Source: Devosia sp.
GTDB lineage: Bacteria; Pseudomonadota; Alphaproteobacteria; Rhizobiales; Devosiaceae
Reading direction: 5' to 3'
NCBI GenBank assembly: GCA_016713105.1
Contig: JADJPS010000011.1
Span: forward strand, 1-19,971
Length of the DNA stretch: 19,971 nt
The position numbers were made by a program, and so were the translations under genes. Shown in pieces: positions 1 through 7,306 of this stretch. The notes under the pieces were generated by a model. It ran no database searches. It had not been told where the DNA came from and saw only the letters and a list, made by a program, of their open reading frames with translations. The first letter of the stretch is position 1. Every line of letters starts with the position of its first letter.

Positions 1-2
1 CC

Positions 3-826
3 GGCGATACAGGCCTTGCCCTGCGCTTCGGGGCCGAGGTCGGCATGGCAGAAGTGTCCATCTTGGGGCTTATCATGGAGGCCTCCGCCACGATGGGCGA
101 GGCCTTCGCCCAGATGCAGCGATACGGTCGCCTGGCTGTCGCGATCGACCCAAGGCTCCCGCCTCGTTTCGCGCGGAAACATCGGCATGGGGCGCTCCTG
201 CTTGTAGATCATCGCGCCGAGCCCAATGACTTTCCCGAGATGACCGAAGAGGCATTTGCGCAGCTCGCCTGCGGACCTCGGCGCTTTCTTGAGCGGCCGC
301 ATGTACTGGGCGTCTATGTGACCCCCAGCCCCGGTCCACGCCGATCTCTTGCGGAGATCTTCGGTTGTCCGGTGACGTTCGAAGCCGGCTTCAATGCGTT
401 GGAGCTGCAGCCCGGTGTCGCGGACTGGCCCATCGCAGGGAGCCGCCGCTACGTCCTTGATATCCTGCGCGAACGGGGCGACAGGCTACTGGCTGAAGGT
501 GCGGAGTCCAGGGTGCGGCCACGTCTCGAGGAAGCGCTGCGGCTGGTGTTGCATCAGGGCGAGCCGAGTGCCGACGCCATTGCGAAGCAATTGGGTTACA
601 GCCGATCAACGCTATTTCGGCGTCTTCGCTCGGAGAGCACGAGCTTTCCATCGTTCTGGACGAGCTGCGGCGGGATTGTCGATCGCGCATCTGAAACGCG
701 GCCGCACCTCGTTAGCCGAGGTGACCTATCTCGTCGGCTTGTCTGACCTGCCTCTTTTCTCGTGCCTTTGCCAGATGGACAGGTCAGACGCCGGGTCGCG
801 ATCAGCTCCTAAGCAGCCCGCGATGA
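3..826 (+). CDS. AraC-family transcriptional regulator, 5' end outside window, frameshifted
   Basis: A DNA-binding regulator with an N-terminal arabinose-binding-type sensor domain and a C-terminal AraC helix-turn-helix pair. The frame is open from base 3 with family-like residues (LRFGAEVG, then LGLIMEASATMGEA), so the ATG at 45 is internal and the gene starts before the window. The first HTH reads AIAKQLGYSRSTLFRRLRSE near 570-640. The rest is spread over other frames: VLDELRR near 655-672, IAHLKRGRTSLAEVTYLVG near 680-740, and FARWTGQTPGRDQ ending at TGA 824-826. That needs at least three indels, near 645, 675 and 745. All pieces are still conserved, which suggests sequence errors rather than decay. 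The ligand is unknown. It lies on the presumed element side of the radC junction, but whether it belongs to the element cannot be seen here. Confidence 0.8.
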
Positions 827-1035
827 TGTTGCTCGGCAGCGCTAGCCACAACGTCCTCAGGTCGCATGCCGTTGTCAGATTGTGCCACGTCCGCTTTTCA
901 TGAAGCGGTTGGACCGAAATGGCGCTCGTTGCAGTCCGACGGGTTCCGACGCCTTAGTCGCCCTTCGTAGCAATCATACCAGTTCCTGAAAGCAGCCGCA
1001 GGCCGGAAGCGCGGAATACCCCATTCTGGAAACGA

Positions 1036-2096
1036 TTAAATGTACAACTGGCCCACTATTTTTTGAGAGAGCTGCGCATCTTCAAGCACAGGAGTACAGT
1101 CGCTGACCTGGTCCACAGAGCCGATTATCGGTAACCCTTTTAGCCACGCATCAGATATTGCCGACTGCGCGGCCCCGCATGCATCATCAACGTTGATGGT
1201 GGCAAAGGGCCGGTCGTGTATGGCCCCACAACTGGCTAGAATTCAGCAATGCCAAGCGCGTTCTGTTTGTGTGCCAGTTCTAGATAAGCCGCCGCGAGCC
1301 TCACCGCGTTCAATCCATTCACTCGCAAGCAAAGAGCGCGTTAGGTGAGGCGAGAGGGCCTCTGCGATTGGAAGCATGGCGAAGGCACTGCCAAGCCATT
1401 TCAGTATGGGGCGTAGCGGCGTTCTAGTAAGAAGCCCATTCTCATCACGTCCCGCACAAGCCGCGCCGCAATTATTCGCGAACCGAGATCGTCGCCTACC
1501 TGTCCGGCGCGACCAACGAATGCTTGTTCTTCAGCGATGCGTCGCCACTGACATGAGATTTTATAAAAGCCACACGTCGTCTGGAAGTACTTCACACGTT
1601 CACGGCCCTGCTCAAACAGCTGTCATCGTCGTGAAAGATGGCCCCTGATGTAAAGGCAGAGCTTTTGCTCTGCCAATCCGAGCCATTGAAGTGCGCTGAG
1701 GTTCTCAACGGAACGCACGGCAAAATGGCTTTCCAATAGCGCCTCTAGCGTATGAAATTCCAATCCGTGTTCGACGGCACCTACTGCCTCCATGCCGGTT
1801 GCTATTGGAGCTGCTCGACCGCGCAATCCGATAGGCTCGCCAAGATATTGTGCCGGGGCGACTTTGGAAAATTCATCGATCAGCCGCCGGGCAAAGTGGC
1901 CGAACTGATCTTTAGCGACGTAGATTCGGAGGCGTGGTCCCCAATCGTGGTCCTTGGAAGTCTCATCGTCAAAACCAAGCAGCTCTGATCCAGACCCGAG
2001 TAATGCAGCGGAATATCGGAGTTCTGGAGCAGCCTTTTCCAACCAAGGCCGAACGACATCGACATAGAAGCCACGTGATAGCTCAATTCCCTGCAT
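1036..2096 (-). CDS. DUF4037 nucleotidyltransferase-like protein, frameshifted
   Basis: A member of the DUF4037 family, which resembles nucleotidyltransferases; its substrate is unknown to me. The N-terminal half is in one frame and has the fold signature GSGSELLGFD followed by DHDWGPR. After LGLAEQKLCLYI the protein continues in other frames as IFHDDDSCLSRAVNV, KYF, then QWRRIAEEQAFVGRAG and RLVRDVMRMGFLLERRYAPY. It then reads WLGSAFAMLPIAEALSPHL, AAYLELAHKQNALGIAEF and finally LPIIGSVDQVSDCTPVLED, with stop TAA at 1036-1038. At least six indels are needed. The start at 2096 is chosen because GGGGGA lies 4 bases upstream and because family members begin just before the conserved ELSRGFY. ATGs at 2159 and 2180 are alternatives. 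The joined length of about 350 residues suits the family. GC is lower than in the chromosomal genes to the right, which fits element cargo. Confidence 0.8.
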
Positions 2097-2100
2097 GGCT

Positions 2101-2106
2101 TCCCCC
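2101..2106 (-). promoter_or_regulatory. Shine-Dalgarno GGGGGA that decides the DUF4037 start
   Basis: On the minus strand GGGGGA lies 4 bases before the ATG at 2096. The upstream ATGs at 2159 and 2180 in the same frame have nothing comparable. It supports the shorter protein, which also agrees with where family homology begins. Confidence 0.45.
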
Positions 2107-2385
2107 AACCATCCCAACGCCAGGGACTGGAACACATCCTGCCTCGGTGAGACAACCATGGTGCAGAATTCAAGATTCATGCGCCGCAATCTCAGAAGCT
2201 CGCACCGTGCAAAAGTGGTGCAAACCGGTGGGGAAGGTCCGGTTCAGCACGCCGCTTACCAGAAGCCGACTGTCGCCTTCCCACCCATTCGAGACCTTGG
2301 GCTAACGGCAAGAACGCAGCGTAGAGCGGTCGGCAGGGAAGGTGCCTTGGCCAGTGCCATCAGGAAAATGCGTGAGCACATCGGG

Positions 2386-3627
2386 TCAGGCAGCTTGCTT
2401 AAAGGTCTTTCGAGCGAGCAGCCTCCTAAGATACGCGTCCCACTTCTTCATGGCTGCCCGCTTCTCAGGCATGTAGGTCCAGCGATCGTAACTCTTGGAG
2501 CTGACGTCCTGCAGGGCATGGTTCTGCAGGCGATCGCGGATTTCCTTGGAGAGGCCGGCTTTGCCGGCCAAGGTTTTGAACGTCCTGCGGAGGTCGCGGT
2601 TGGTTGCGTAGGGAATGACGCCCCGGTCCCGCTGTCGCCAGACGAAGCTGTAAAGCGAGCCGTGGCCGACCGACCTTGAAGGGTCATTGGCCGATGGAAA
2701 ATACCAGCCGTACTCGTTCGGGATGATGGATTCGATCAGTTCTGCTGCCAGCGAGGGGACCGGCACAGCATGCGGCTGATCGTTCTTGGTCTTCGACCAA
2801 TCGATTATCCTTTCGGCAGCATCCCATTGATCGACATGGAGGCGGGCAATCTCCTCAACGCGCTGCCCGGTCAGCATGATGAGCTGGATGGCACGAGGGT
2901 AGGAGGGGTGTACCGGAACGTCGGGGCAGCCGAGCCACCAATAGAGACGGGAGAATTCGGTCTCGTCCAGCCATCGCGTGCCCCGCACCTTCGGCTCGGT
3001 CGGGATCGCGGCTGCAGGATTGAACGGTATGCGGAACCGGCGCGGCGATGAGTTGCGATAGTCGTGTTCAGATTTCATGCCCCAGCTATAGGCGGCGTGC
3101 ACATAACTTCTGACGTGGTCTGCCATGGAGCGGGCGCCGCGCTCGTAGATCGGCCGGATCAACTCAACAATCTCCTCGGGGTCGATTTCGCGGGCGAGGC
3201 GATGGCGACCGAGGGTGTTGGCGATCTTGTTGAGGCCCTTTTCGGTCTCCTTCCAGGAGGGTTTGCCCGCAGCTTTGAGAGCAGCCACATAGCCCCCGAA
3301 TAGGTCCTCGACAGTTCCGGCGCGGGCGTCGGTCGCGATCTTGATGCTTCGGCCCTTCTGGATGACCTTGGCGAAATCGCGCTCGAATATCTCGCGCGCG
3401 GCGGCCAAAGACATCGAGGGGTACGAACCGATCTTCTTTTTGACGCGCTTCCCGTCACGCCATTGTTGCGCCATCCAGTCGGCGGTCACTCGGGTCGGCA
3501 TAGGTTTCAGAACCAGGATGAGCCGGCCGGTGCCGTGTCCGTCGCCATCAACAAGCGTTTCCTGTTTGCCGCTTTGTTCGATCCGCTTAATCGCGGCGCG
3601 TATCTCTCCATCGGTGATGCTCGGCAT
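2386..3627 (-). CDS. Tyrosine-type site-specific recombinase (integrase)
   Basis: Cuts and rejoins DNA at an attachment site through a covalent phosphotyrosine intermediate. It is intact at 413 residues, the usual size for integrases of genomic islands with an N-terminal arm-binding domain of the DUF4102 kind (roughly residues 1-95, with KKKIGSYPSMSLAAAREI). A core-binding SAM-like domain follows at about 105-200, then the catalytic domain. Visible catalytic residues are Arg256 (LTGQRVEEIARLH), a Lys near 279-281, Arg347 in RDLRRT, His370 in LQNH and Tyr380 in SKSYDRW. The usual first His of the HxxR box is Arg344 here, a common variant in this group. GGGAGA stands 7 bases before the ATG at 3627. 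Its 5' side faces the junction in radC 220 bases away, which makes that junction its likely attachment site. It is one of the few unbroken genes in the window. Confidence 0.94.
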   Translation of the reverse strand: MPSITDGEIRAAIKRIEQSGKQETLVDGDGHGTGRLILVLKPMPTRVTADWMAQQWRDGKRVKKKIGSYPSMSLAAAREIFERDFAKVIQKGRSIKIATDARAGTVEDLFGGYVAALKAAGKPSWKETEKGLNKIANTLGRHRLAREIDPEEIVELIRPIYERGARSMADHVRSYVHAAYSWGMKSEHDYRNSSPRRFRIPFNPAAAIPTEPKVRGTRWLDETEFSRLYWWLGCPDVPVHPSYPRAIQLIMLTGQRVEEIARLHVDQWDAAERIIDWSKTKNDQPHAVPVPSLAAELIESIIPNEYGWYFPSANDPSRSVGHGSLYSFVWRQRDRGVIPYATNRDLRRTFKTLAGKAGLSKEIRDRLQNHALQDVSSKSYDRWTYMPEKRAAMKKWDAYLRRLLARKTFKQAA

Positions 3628-3675
3628 GGGTCGTTCTCCCGTACGTTGAGAGTTGGCTTTGCCGACGCATGAGAA

Positions 3676-3690
3676 GTGGGTTCAACCCAC
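3676..3690. repeat. 15-bp palindrome upstream of the integrase
   Basis: GTGGGTT-C-AACCCAC, two perfect 7-base arms around one base, about 50 bases upstream of the integrase start. Its size and place suit an operator for an element-encoded repressor or a binding site for a recombination factor. No repressor gene is visible in the window. Confidence 0.4.
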
Positions 3691-3710
3691 CAAGAAAAAG
3701 GAGTCGGCAG

Positions 3711-3730
3711 TTGGGGTCTGTTGGGGTTTT
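3711..3730. repeat. Tandem 10-bp pair starting TTGGGGT
   Basis: TTGGGGTCTG is followed directly by TTGGGGTTTT. The same seven bases TTGGGGT recur at 3843-3849 inside the radC junction. Copies one helical turn apart beside an integrase gene are typical of recombinase or accessory-factor binding sites; that role is inferred. Confidence 0.45.
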
Positions 3731-3800
3731 GATCCCCGAAAGACACCCCGAATCTGCCACACTAGCCGGGATTGCGACAAGTCAAAAAATGCAGATGAAT

Positions 3801-3830
3801 CAGTGTGATACAGCGTGATCCTGCGTGATC
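3801..3830. repeat. Three 10-bp tandem units next to the radC junction
   Basis: CAGTGTGATA, CAGCGTGATC and CTGCGTGATC follow each other without gaps (core GYGTGAT), ending 14 bases before the conserved radC bases begin at 3845. The 10-base period puts each unit on the same face of the helix. I infer arm-type or excisionase-type sites of the element. The truncated radC frame reads through them and stops at 3800-3802. Confidence 0.6.
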
Positions 3831-3844
3831 AAAATAGGCATTTT

Positions 3845-3862
3845 GGGGTGGTTGTGCACGAG
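3845..3862. other. Attachment-site junction between element and radC
   Basis: On the minus strand the codons for Leu-Val-His-Asn-His-Pro of RadC are intact. Immediately afterwards the protein reads Lys-Met-Pro-Ile-Leu instead of the family's Ser-Gly-Asp-Pro. Homology therefore ends at about 3845. The crossover core should lie within the HNHP codons. The second copy, expected at the other end of the element, is not in the window. Confidence 0.6.
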
Positions 3863-4410
3863 GATCAGCGCGGAGGCGCTGAGTTCGAGGGTGCGCTTGA
3901 TCACCTCGCGCGGGTAGACCGGGGTGTGGTCGACGGTACCGGTCTGCTGCACCTCGTCGGAGATCAGGTGGTTGCGCTTGTCGAGGAACAGGATGCGGAA
4001 TTGCTCGATGTCCTCGAACGCCATCTGCGCCCGGCAATAGTCGAGCAACGCCGACCATGAGCTGAGGATCGGCATGTCGGGCGCCACCCGGTCTTGCGCG
4101 AAACGCTGCGCCGCCGCCAGGATGACCTTGAGGTTGGTGCCGAGATCTCGCCGAGCCCCTGATCTCGCTCAGCCGGTTCGGCGGGGCGGCGAACACGCCG
4201 GAGAACGAACCGAAATCGGCGAGCAGTTCCTTGGCCAGCGGCTTGGTGTCCTTGCGCGGGAATGATGACCTGCAGGATCAGTTCCAGCAGTTCGGTATCC
4301 TGCAGCGCGTCGGCGCCCACCTGCAGGAGCGTTGCCAGGCGCGCTCGCGATGTCCGGATAGTCCGGGATGGGGCTCCAAACCGTCCGCGCGGCCTGGTCC
4401 GGTGCCATGG

Positions 4411-5127
4411 CTAGCCGACGGGCATCGAGCGGGTTGACAGCCCGCGCGGCGAGGCGGTGAAGATCTCGTTGCCGGTCTCGGTGATGCCGATCGAATGCTC
4501 GGCCTGCGCCGAAAGCGTCCGGTCGCGGGTCACCGCGGTCCAGCCATCCGACAGGATTTTGACGTGCGGACGGCCGAGGTTGATCATCGGCTCGATGGTG
4601 AAGATCATTCCCGGCTTCAGCGGTACGCCGGTGCCCGGCACGCCGAAATGCATGATGTTGGGCTCGTCGTGGAACAGCTGGCCCACGCCATGCCCGACGA
4701 AATCGCGCACGACGCTGGTGCGTTCCGCTTCCGCATGGGCCTGGATGGCCGCGCCGATGTCGCCGGTGGTATTGCCCGGCCTGGCGGCGGCGATGCCGGC
4801 GGCGAGGCTCGTAGGTGACCTCGATCAGCCGCTCGGCCTTGCGGCTGATTTCGCCCACCGCGTACATGCGCGAGCTATCGCCGTACCAACCGTCGACGAT
4901 CAGCGTCAGGTCGACATTGACGATGTCGCCCTCGCGCAGCGGCTTGTCGTCGGGGATGCCGTGGCAGACGACGTGGTTGATCGAGGTGCAGATCGAGTGC
5001 CGGTAGCCCTTGTTTCCGCAGTCAGGCGTCCCGCCTTGCGCATGCCGGCGAACCCCGCCTCGCCATGCAGGGGAATAACCCCCGAAGTGCGACGGCTCTT
5101 GTTCTCGGCATCGACAAAGGTGACCAT
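4411..5127 (-). pseudogene. map: Type I methionine aminopeptidase, frameshifted and with an internal deletion
   Basis: Removes the initiator methionine from new proteins in the cytosol using two metal ions, and is normally essential. The metal ligands of the family are visible: His in CHGIPDD is a substrate-site residue, and the ligand Asp, Asp, His, Glu and Glu lie in NVDLTL, YGDSSRMY, VGHGVGQLFH, TIEPMINLG and AEHSIGI. Two defects are seen. First, one indel near 4811 (VTYE then LAAGIAAARPGNTTGDIG). Second, AGRLTAE at about 5020 runs straight into KGYRHSICTSINHVVCHG, where the family has roughly 35-37 more residues. The second defect is a missing block of about 110 bases plus a frame change. 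The start at 5127 has GGAG 5 bases upstream; 5139 is the alternative. With radC it forms one transcription unit. Either the genome has a second map or this is an assembly error. Confidence 0.85.
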
Positions 5128-5294
5128 CGGGGACTCCATTCCAGGGCGGCAAGGGTAAGCCTTCGTCGGCGTCAAGAAAAGGGCACAACTCCGTTCATCT
5201 CGGTGACGCGACTGTGGCAATCTCCGAGCGCTTGCTTGACCTTTCCGCGCGCCTTGGGCAATGCATCGGCCTTGCTGTCCCCCTGGGCTGAGCC

Positions 5295-6064
5295 ATGTCC
5301 GACACCGTCACCGCCGCTCTCGTCGTCATCGGCGACGAAATCCTGTCGGGGCGGACCAAGGACGTGAACATCGGCGCCGTCGCCGATTTCTGCTCCGATC
5401 TCGGCATCGCCCTCGGCGAAGTGCGGGTCGTGCCCGACATCGAAGACGAAATTGTCAATGCGATCAACGCGGTGCGGGCACGCTACAGCTACGTGTTCAC
5501 CACGGGTGGCATCGGCCCGACGCACGACGACATCACCGCCGATGCGGTCGCGAAGGCTTTCGGCGTAGCGCTGCCGATCAACCCCGAGGCCCGCGCCATG
5601 CTCGAAGCGCGCTGGCGGCAGACCGGCACCGAGGTCAACGAGCGCGCCTGCGCATGGCCCGGATCCCGAGGGGGCCAGCCTCATCGTCAACTCGGTCAGC
5701 GCTGCCCCCGGCTTCCGTATCGGCAACGTGCATGTCATGGCCGGCGTCCCGGTGATCATGCGGGCCATGCTCGAGGCCATCGCTCCGACGCTCAAGGGTG
5801 GCCGCAAGGTCAAGTCCATCACCATCCTGTGCCGCGTCGGCGAGGGCAGCATCGGCGCCGCGTTCGGCGCCATTCAGGCCGAGTTCCCCGACGTCAAGAT
5901 GGGCAGCTACCCTCAGATGGGGCAGGGCCTGGTGCTGACCGAGCTTGTCCTGCGTGCCGCCGACGAGGGCAGGCTTGCGATTGCCGCGGAGCGCGTCAAG
6001 GCCGTAATGGTAGGCGAGGCTCACCCGCAAGGCCGGTTTCACCGAAGCCGTCGAGGCGTACTGA
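5295..6064 (+). CDS. CinA N-domain (MoCF-fold) competence/damage-inducible protein A-like, frameshifted
   Basis: A single-domain protein of about 255 residues matching the N-terminal, molybdopterin-binding-like half of CinA (COG1058). The C-terminal NMN deamidase half is absent, as is common in alphaproteobacteria. Motifs are ALVVIGDEILSGRTKD, the signature TTGGIGPTHDDITADAVAKA, and later VMAGVPVIMRAML and SYPQMGQG. The first 115 codons are in frame from 5295. Two indels near 5640-5665 move it to the frame NSVSAAPGFRIGNVHVMAG, and another near 6020 gives LTRKAGFTEAVEAY with stop 6062-6064. It diverges from map, sharing a 167-base promoter gap, and ends 33 bases before gpt, so it probably shares a transcript with gpt. 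Its exact reaction is uncertain; homologues are annotated as nucleotide pyrophosphatases. Confidence 0.87.
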
Positions 6065-6097
6065 ATGCGCGCGGCATATGGCCGCCAAGGAGATCCG

Positions 6098-6592
6098 ATG
6101 ACCCAGTCCAGCCAGAAGTCCTTTCCCGTCACCTGGGACCAGTTCCACCGCGACAGCCGCGCGCTCGCCTGGCGCCTGCAGGGACTGGGGCCTTTCGATG
6201 CGCTCGTTGCCATCACGCGCGGCGGCCTCGTGCCGGCTGCCATCGTGGCGCGCGAACTCAACATCCGCGTGGTCGAGAGCGTGGCCGTCAAGAGCTACGA
6301 CCACCAGAACCAGGGCGGCATCAAGGTGCTCAAGCCGATCACCGACGAACTGCAGAAGGCGCGGACCGGTGGCAAGATCCTCATCGTCGACGATCTTGTC
6401 GATACCGGCGCCACGGCCCGCGTCGTGCGCGACATGCTGCCGGGTGCGCATTTCGCCACTGTCTACGCCAAGCCCAAGGGTCGCGAGATGGTGGATACCT
6501 TCATCACCGAGGTGAGCCAGGACACATGGATATTCTTCCCCTGGGACCTGGACGTGGCCTACGTGCCGCCAATCTCCGGCGCAACGGACTGA
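6098..6592 (+). CDS. gpt: Xanthine(-guanine) phosphoribosyltransferase
   Basis: Purine salvage: joins PRPP to xanthine or guanine (less well hypoxanthine), giving XMP or GMP and pyrophosphate. It is intact at 164 residues, close to E. coli Gpt (152) and typical of alphaproteobacterial forms. The PRPP-binding loop is ILIVDDLVDTGAT (residues 94-106). The N-terminal ITRGGLVPAAIVARELN (39-55) and the C-terminal base-binding stretch QDTWIFFPWD (141-150) are both as in Gpt. An upstream in-frame codon at 6065 exists, but AAGGAG stands 7 bases before the ATG at 6098 and the family N-terminus starts there. It follows the CinA-like gene closely on the same strand. Function is confident; xanthine preference is by family. 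Confidence 0.95.
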   Translation: MTQSSQKSFPVTWDQFHRDSRALAWRLQGLGPFDALVAITRGGLVPAAIVARELNIRVVESVAVKSYDHQNQGGIKVLKPITDELQKARTGGKILIVDDLVDTGATARVVRDMLPGAHFATVYAKPKGREMVDTFITEVSQDTWIFFPWDLDVAYVPPISGATD

Positions 6593-6596
6593 CGGC

Positions 6597-6612
6597 TCCG
6601 ACTTTCGTCGGA
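6597..6612 (+). terminator. Small hairpin after gpt, possible weak terminator
   Basis: TCCGAC, a TTTC loop, then GTCGGA: a perfect 6-bp stem starting 4 bases after the gpt stop. No T-run follows, so it may only stabilise the mRNA end or pause polymerase before the exonuclease gene. Confidence 0.3.
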
Positions 6613-6665
6613 TTGGCCTGAGGCAAACTGTCGCATACTTCCCCCGCATGCTGCGGAGGAAAGCC

Positions 6666-7277
6666 ATGAAATCGGCCGTCATCTTCGACTGCGAGTTCCT
6701 GTGCCTCGAAGGTTCGCAGCGCCGGTTCTGGTGCGCCGCGATCGATCCCGATCCGGTCATCGCCCAGGTCGGCGCGACGCGGATCGCGCTGGAGGACGGT
6801 TACGAAATCATCGACACCTTCCGCGCCTACGTCACGCCGCTGGATCGACACGGTCGCCGATACGGCCTCGACGCCTTCTTCATCCAGCTGACCGGTATCA
6901 GCGAGGAGGACATCGATCGCGAGGGCCAGACGCTGGCCGAAGCGCTCCGGCGCGTTCGACCGCTTCGCGCACGGGGCGCGCTGCTGGTCCTGGGGCAAGG
7001 ACGAGCTGAACATGCTGGCGATCAGCTGCTACGTGGCCGGCGTGATCCCGCCGATCCCCGCTGCCCGGTTCGACAACGCGGTCAAGCTGGTCCTCGCCGC
7101 CGGCATGCCGGTCGAGGATATCGGCCGCACGCCGAGCAACAAGCTGGTCGAGTATTTCGGCGTCGCGCACCCGCCACTGAGGGGGCACGATGCCCTCGAT
7201 GACGCTTTCGGTGACCACGCGGTGCAGCACCTGCTGCGCACCGAAAACTCTCCGCCGACGTGTCCGACCGGCTATGA
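6666..7277 (+). CDS. DnaQ-like (DEDDh-type) 3'-5' exonuclease, frameshifted
   Basis: A stand-alone exonuclease-fold protein of about 200 residues. The first acidic motif is IFDCEFLC at residues 6-13 (Asp and Glu ligands). Exo II is near DTFRAYVTPLDR and LTGISEEDID. The last motif is GHDALDDA, where the family has His and Asp. The first 95 codons are in frame from 6666. An indel near 6950 moves to HGARCWSWGKDELNMLAISC and then RFDNAVKLVLAAGMPVEDIG. Two compensating indels near 7205-7215 and one near 7247 would give the natural end LSADVSDRL with stop 7275-7277; without the last, the frame runs on to 7440 over a gene on the other strand. GCGGAGGAAAG lies just before the ATG. The neighbour on the other strand is convergent, 30 bases away. 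DNA or RNA substrate is unknown. Confidence 0.85.
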
Positions 7278-7306
7278 AGCGGCTCGCGCCGGCTGCATTC
7301 GCGCGG

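Larger units (their letters stand above)
1..3850. mobile_element. End of an integrated element inserted in radC (left end not in window)
   Basis: Seen: a complete tyrosine integrase (2386-3627) lies about 220 bases from the point where RadC homology stops abruptly in the middle of its catalytic motif. Direct repeats and a palindrome lie between the two. The missing 3' part of radC was not found in the gene-free stretches to the left (827-1035, 2097-2385), so the other end should be beyond base 1. Inferred: a genomic island or integrative element using radC as target, with the DUF4037 gene and perhaps the AraC gene as cargo. The DUF4037 region is visibly less GC-rich than the genes right of 3860. 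No transfer, replication or phage genes are visible, so its class cannot be given. Confidence 0.5.
3800..4408 (-). pseudogene. radC: RadC/JAB-domain DNA repair protein, 3' truncated by element insertion
   Basis: RadC family protein (UPF0758), historically linked to DNA repair, with a C-terminal JAB/MPN metal-binding fold. The N-terminal part reads GADALQDTELLELIL near 4318-4275. The middle (FAAPPNRLSEIRG) and the JAB part (DYCRAQMAFEDIEQFRILFL, then VDHTPVYPREVIKRTLEL and ALILVHNHP) are in shifted frames. At least three indels are needed, near 4350, 4260 and 4145. After HNHP the sequence leaves the family, adding 14 foreign residues before a stop at 3800. The JAMM motif thus keeps both His but lacks the distal Asp, and about 45-50 C-terminal residues are gone. 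The start at 4408 lies 2 bases after the map stop, so radC is the last gene of a map-radC operon and the insertion has no downstream polar effect. Excision would restore the gene. Confidence 0.85.

Noticed and set aside
827..1035. Possible other half of radC or a left attachment copy
   Set aside because: Translated on both strands, neither this stretch nor 2097-2385 shows the RadC C-terminus or a copy of the junction bases.
2095..2679. Plus-strand frame overlapping the integrase end
   Set aside because: Opposite the intact integrase; composition shows no protein family.
5172..5873. Long minus-strand frame opposite the CinA-like gene
   Set aside because: Antisense shadow typical of GC-rich DNA; the plus strand carries the family motifs.
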